This document shows positions 60,465-64,000 of a DNA stretch of 64,000 nucleotides, in pieces. Location: contig NZ_JAHDTI010000001.1 of the NCBI RefSeq assembly GCF_018531495.1, forward strand, positions 1,488,001 to 1,552,000, written 5' to 3'. The notes beneath the pieces were generated by a model, which was not told where the DNA came from, did not search any database, and was given only the letters and a program-made list of their open reading frames with translations. Source of the DNA: Nonomuraea sediminis. GTDB lineage: Bacteria > Actinomycetota > Actinomycetes > Streptosporangiales > Streptosporangiaceae. Numbering within the stretch: position 1 is the stretch's first letter; each line of letters begins with the position of its first letter. The position numbers and the translations under genes are program-made.

Positions 60465-61931
60465 GTGATCCGACCCTCCAGGGTTTTGTTAGCCGCAACC
60501 GCCATCGTGCTCGCCTGCGCCGCCGCGCAGCCCGCTTCCGCGGATGGTGCCGCATCTCCTGAACCTGCCGTCGTGCGGCCGGTCTCGGGCGTCAGCCCGC
60601 TGCCCGCAGGCTGCGGACCTCCCCCGGCCGACGGCTACACGTTGCACCCGAACACCGAGGTCCTGCCCGTGCTGGCGCGGGACCCGAACCGTCCGTGGCA
60701 CCTCGTCACGGTGTTCCAGCAGGATCGCTGGAACCGGTACGGCAGCAACGGCGCGGTCACCGCCGTGTCGGACGACTACGGCCGGACCTGGCAGCGGTCC
60801 GCCAACCTGCCCGCCTTCTCCCAGTGCAACGGCGGCACGACCGCCAACGGCGGAGACTACGACGTCACGACCGACCACTGGATCACGGTCACACCGTCGG
60901 GTGCGGCGGTGGCCTCGTCGTTCTCGCTGTCCCGCGCAGGCGACGTGACCGCCGTTCTGGTCTCCAGGTCCGCTGACGGCGGCCGGCACTGGGGCGCGCC
61001 TGTCACCCTGCAACGGGACGACAACCCGCGGTTCTTCAACGATCGCCCATCGGTGACGGCGGACCCGTACCACCCGGGCGTGGTCTACGCGGTGTGGGAC
61101 CGCATCGACAACCAGTCGACCGACACAGAGGAGAACTGGGTACAGCCGATCTATCTGGCGAAGTCCACCGACGACGGGCGCACCTGGACCACGAGCAAGG
61201 TCTACGACGTGCCGACCAACAGCGGCGTCATCGGTACCCAGCTGGTGCCGCTCCCGAACGGGACGCTGCTGATCGGCATGCACCACGAGACGGACACCGA
61301 CGGTGCCACCCAGGTCATCCGCTCGACCGACGGCGGCCGGACCTGGTCGGCGCCGACGCTGAACGTTCCGGCCCCGCTCGCGGTGGGCCCCCGCATCCCG
61401 GACCCGGACAACTCGGGTGACCCGGTGCGCAACGCCTCCCTGCCGCTCCTGGCCGCCCAACCGGGCACCTTGGTGGTGAACGCCGTCTGGCAGAGCCAGG
61501 ACTCCGACGGCACCTTCCACGTGGCCTACTCGCGGTCGGCGGACGGCGGGAAGACGTGGTCCAGCCCGGTCCGCGTGGACAAGACGCCCACCGGGTCCGC
61601 GGCCGTGCCGGTCGTCGCCGTGTCACGGACGGGCACTGTGGCGGTCACCTACTACGACTTCCGCAACAACACGCCTGACCCCGCCACCCTGCCCGCCGAC
61701 GTGTGGGCCGTCACCTGCACGAGCGACTGCACGCAGTCCGGGGCGTGGCGCGAGCAGCACCTCGAGGGGCCGTTCGACGCGCGGAAGGTTCCGGCGACGA
61801 GCGTGGGACGCCTGATCGGGGACTACACCGGCCTGGTCTCGGTCGGCGGAGCCTTCACGGCCGTGTACGGCGTGGCCACCGGCGATGCCGCCAACCCCGT
61901 GGACATTCACAGCGCGACCTTCTCCGGCTGA
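60465..61931 (+). CDS. Secreted sialidase-like protein with five Asp-boxes
   Basis: 488 residues: a signal peptide (RVLLAATAIVLACAAAQPASA) and a beta-propeller with five Asp-box repeats: SDDYGRTW, SADGGRHW, STDDGRTW, STDGGRTW and SADGGKTW. This is the BNR/sialidase superfamily scaffold. The sialidase arginine triad and FRIP motif were not clearly seen, so it may be another exo-glycosidase or a non-enzymatic propeller. GTG 60465 follows AGGAAG. It ends just before a 13-bp bidirectional terminator facing the LRR gene. Confidence 0.85.
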   Translation: MIRPSRVLLAATAIVLACAAAQPASADGAASPEPAVVRPVSGVSPLPAGCGPPPADGYTLHPNTEVLPVLARDPNRPWHLVTVFQQDRWNRYGSNGAVTAVSDDYGRTWQRSANLPAFSQCNGGTTANGGDYDVTTDHWITVTPSGAAVASSFSLSRAGDVTAVLVSRSADGGRHWGAPVTLQRDDNPRFFNDRPSVTADPYHPGVVYAVWDRIDNQSTDTEENWVQPIYLAKSTDDGRTWTTSKVYDVPTNSGVIGTQLVPLPNGTLLIGMHHETDTDGATQVIRSTDGGRTWSAPTLNVPAPLAVGPRIPDPDNSGDPVRNASLPLLAAQPGTLVVNAVWQSQDSDGTFHVAYSRSADGGKTWSSPVRVDKTPTGSAAVPVVAVSRTGTVAVTYYDFRNNTPDPATLPADVWAVTCTSDCTQSGAWREQHLEGPFDARKVPATSVGRLIGDYTGLVSVGGAFTAVYGVATGDAANPVDIHSATFSG

Positions 61932-61944
61932 GCGATTGCCCGCC

Positions 61945-61979
61945 GCCGGCGGGGTTCAGCCAGACCGAACCCCGCCGGC
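61945..61979. terminator. Bidirectional terminator, 13-bp stem
   Basis: Perfect stem GCCGGCGGGGTTC/GAACCCCGCCGGC with a nine-base loop, between the ends of the sialidase-like gene and the LRR gene, nine bases from the latter's stop. Confidence 0.85.
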
Positions 61980-61988
61980 TCTTGGGCG

Positions 61989-64000
61989 TCATGGGCGCTG
62001 GTTCTGGCGCCACTGCTGGAAGTCGGCTGAGGTGGCGAAGTCCGCGAAATCTCCGAAATCCGGGTCGCGGGTGAGCACCTGATCGACGATGACGTACGCC
62101 TGTGGGGCGTGGCCCATGGCGACCAGGATGCGTACCTTCGTGTCCCTGATGTAGTCGTACGCGGGCTCGGCGCTCACGGAGAGGGCACGATCGACGGCGT
62201 CCAGCGCGCGATCGAGGTCACCGGCCTCCATCAGATGCCATGCGAGCGCGTTGCCCGCCCGGCGCTTGACCTCCTCCTGGAAAGCTCCCTCGTCGGTGTA
62301 GTGCCAGATCAGGGCGGGCACCAAGGAAAGGGCCCGCTCGGCATGGCCGACGAGCCGGGCGACCATGGCGGAGCGGTCGTCCCCTGCCGTGTTGACCAGA
62401 TGTCCGAGGGCGTCGACGAGGCCGTAGAGCGCGTAAAGGTGGTCGTAGTCGGAGAAGCACGCGCCGGGGACGCAGTGGGTGAGTGCCTTCTCGAACGCGG
62501 TGACGGCCTCCGCTCGCTCACCGCGCCGCAGTGCCGCGGCACCGCTCTTCACCAGCGCGTGTACGGCCTGCCAGGTGGGATCGTCGACGTCGGCCTTCGT
62601 CTCGACGGCGCGCAGGTCCATCCTGACCTCGGGGAAGGTGGCGCGAAGCCGGTCGAGAGTGGCCTTGCCGAGCTTGGTGTACTGAAGGTCGACATTCTCG
62701 AGCCGCTCCAGCCTGAAGAACGATTCGGGCAGCTCGGTGAGCTCGTTGAAGGACAGGTCCAGGCACCGGAGCCCGGGCATGCGTGAGAAGGCGTCATCCG
62801 GCAGAGCGGTAAAGGGAGGACGGTCGCCCCCGGTCTTCTCGTTCCACCGGTCGATCGCGAGCTGCTCCAGCGTGGTGATGGACCACACGCCGGCGAGCAG
62901 GTCGCGGCTGGGCTCAGGCTGAAAGGTCCACGGAGTGTTGCCGCTGAGCCGGAGCACCCGCAGGCGTGGCAGCCGCGCCAGGTCGGGCAGCCGTTCCAGC
63001 GTGGCCGACAGCGACCCGCTCAGGTCGAGTTCCTCCAGCTCGGTGAGGCGCAGCAGGTCGTCGGGGATCGACGACAGCCATACGTGGCTCAGGCTGAGGG
63101 ACCTCAGACCGGTCAGGTGGGTGACGGGCAGTGGGAAGTCGACCTGGGCGTCGTACTCCCCCGGCTTCAGCCCGTACAGGTACAGCTCGCGCAGCTGAGG
63201 CAACCGGCCCAGTGCATCGGGAACCGGACACGTCAGGCGCTCCGCGCGCAGGATCTCCAGCCGGGAGAGGTCGCCGATCGAATCGGGAAGACTCTCGAAC
63301 TCGTTGCCCGAGATGTCGAGGACGCGCAGGTCGCTGAGCTTGCCGATCATCTCGGGCAGGCTGGTCAGCCGCATCCCGGCGACGTTGAGCTCCTCCAGCG
63401 ACGCGAACTCGCCGATGCGCTCGTCGAGTTCGCCGATGTCGTCGTTGCCCGAGAGGGAGAGCACGCGCAGATTGCGGAAGGCGAACAGCTGCTCGGGCAG
63501 CCGTCGCAGCTTGCGATCGGACAGGTCGAGCTCGGTGACCTCGTCGGCGCGACTCGACAGCGCCTCCAGCTCCTCGATCGCCGCCACATGACTCGGCCGC
63601 ACGCCCGCGCGCAGGATCGGCCGGCCTTCTCGCAGCGCTTCGCCGATCTTGTCCGTGTCCGGCGTGCCGTCCTCGCGGAGCAGGTCGGGCAGCACCACAC
63701 CAGACAGCTCGTCGTCGGTGAAGTCGACGGGGCAGCCGGTGCGATGGGGATCGGCCGCCAGCACCGCCTCCGGCTGACTGCCGAAGTGCATGTTGAAGTA
63801 GAGCGTGCTGACGATGATCTGGCCGCGGGTGCGGCCGAACACCGTCAGGAATCCGCCGTCGTCGCCGTATTTGCCCTGAATGCCGTTCTCGACGACCAGA
63901 TCACCCCGGACGACAACGCACGGGCAACCGGAAAGGATCACGTTGCGCGCCCGCAGGTCGCCGGTGACCAGCAGGAAGTTGCCGCCGCTCTCGTCCCACC
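61989..64000 (-). CDS. Leucine-rich-repeat and TPR-like protein, 5' end cut by window
   Basis: 670 residues are visible; the frame stays open past the right edge, so the N-terminus is missing. The visible start (GGNFLLVTGDLRARNVILSG, CVVVRGDLVVENGIQGKYG) looks like stacked beta-strands of a short solenoid. From about residue 145 to 450 run leucine-rich repeats of the plant-type/intracellular kind (LRVLSLSGN, LEELNVAGMRLTSLPEMIG, LRVLDISGNEFESLPDSIG, LRCLDLSFNELTELPESFF). The last 190 residues are TPR-like helices (GERAEAVTAFEKALTH, GDLDRALDAVDRALSV). No signal peptide or catalytic domain is seen in the visible part. A scaffold or protein-binding role is likely. Confidence 0.85.
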   Translation of the reverse strand, partial: WDESGGNFLLVTGDLRARNVILSGCPCVVVRGDLVVENGIQGKYGDDGGFLTVFGRTRGQIIVSTLYFNMHFGSQPEAVLAADPHRTGCPVDFTDDELSGVVLPDLLREDGTPDTDKIGEALREGRPILRAGVRPSHVAAIEELEALSSRADEVTELDLSDRKLRRLPEQLFAFRNLRVLSLSGNDDIGELDERIGEFASLEELNVAGMRLTSLPEMIGKLSDLRVLDISGNEFESLPDSIGDLSRLEILRAERLTCPVPDALGRLPQLRELYLYGLKPGEYDAQVDFPLPVTHLTGLRSLSLSHVWLSSIPDDLLRLTELEELDLSGSLSATLERLPDLARLPRLRVLRLSGNTPWTFQPEPSRDLLAGVWSITTLEQLAIDRWNEKTGGDRPPFTALPDDAFSRMPGLRCLDLSFNELTELPESFFRLERLENVDLQYTKLGKATLDRLRATFPEVRMDLRAVETKADVDDPTWQAVHALVKSGAAALRRGERAEAVTAFEKALTHCVPGACFSDYDHLYALYGLVDALGHLVNTAGDDRSAMVARLVGHAERALSLVPALIWHYTDEGAFQEEVKRRAGNALAWHLMEAGDLDRALDAVDRALSVSAEPAYDYIRDTKVRILVAMGHAPQAYVIVDQVLTRDPDFGDFADFATSADFQQWRQNQRP

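Overview
The window comes from a high-GC actinomycete. It carries a Pup ligase (pafA), a mycothiol-dependent maleylpyruvate-isomerase-type enzyme, an F420-type PPOX protein, two LAL-type LuxR giants, a class E/F sortase and many GTG starts. Together these suggest a filamentous actinobacterium, possibly Streptosporangiaceae-like; the exact genus is inference. The region reads as accessory chromosome: many single-gene or two-gene units, each with its own regulator, and scattered remnants of mobile elements.

Layout. 1-10 kb: FAD oxidase (cut by the window edge), membrane Ser/Thr kinase, HSL-type esterase, ComB-like phosphatase, NmrA-like SDR, cupin, and a PAP2-glycosyltransferase fusion. 10-19 kb: nitroreductase, TetR/amidohydrolase divergent pair, XRE-TPR regulator facing a DUF4267 membrane protein across an unusual control region (two TTGGCAA palindromes around a hexanucleotide repeat), cupin, MBL hydrolase, and an alpha/beta hydrolase-SDR pair. 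19-25 kb: two tandem LAL regulators. 25-30 kb: small regulators (winged helix, STAS), F420 and mycothiol enzymes, epoxide-hydrolase-like protein, TetR.

30.4-33.3 kb is the most interesting locus: a three-gene, translationally coupled lanthipeptide operon. It encodes a stand-alone LanC-like cyclase without zinc ligands, a 71-residue precursor with a class III leader box and two Ser-x2-Ser-xn-Cys core motifs, and a lyase-kinase that lacks the cyclase domain normally fused to class III synthetases.

33.6-45 kb: DUF4142 protein and sortase, an SDR/TetR pair around a 30-bp operator, pafA with a tiny coupled ORF, NlpC/P60 hydrolase, AraC, MarR/hydrolase around a 32-bp perfect palindrome, a decayed copy of the hydrolase-SDR cassette, and a TetR/FAD-monooxygenase pair with twin operators resembling tetracycline or rifamycin inactivation systems. 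46-56 kb: HdeD-like protein, Tat-exported hydrolase, tautomerase-DUF1304, a 57-residue Trp/Gly/Arg-rich microprotein gene, PstS, GT1 glycosyltransferase, SDR pseudogene and an HxlR/oxidoreductase pair. 56-64 kb: secreted phytase-like and PhoX-like proteins back to back (with PstS nearby, a phosphate-scavenging theme), a secreted five-Asp-box sialidase-like protein, and an LRR-TPR protein cut by the right edge.

Remnants of an rve transposase, a group II intron reverse transcriptase, an IS630-type transposase, a MmyB regulator, an SDR and an alpha/beta hydrolase show repeated insertion and decay. No rRNA, tRNA or CRISPR array was found by eye.
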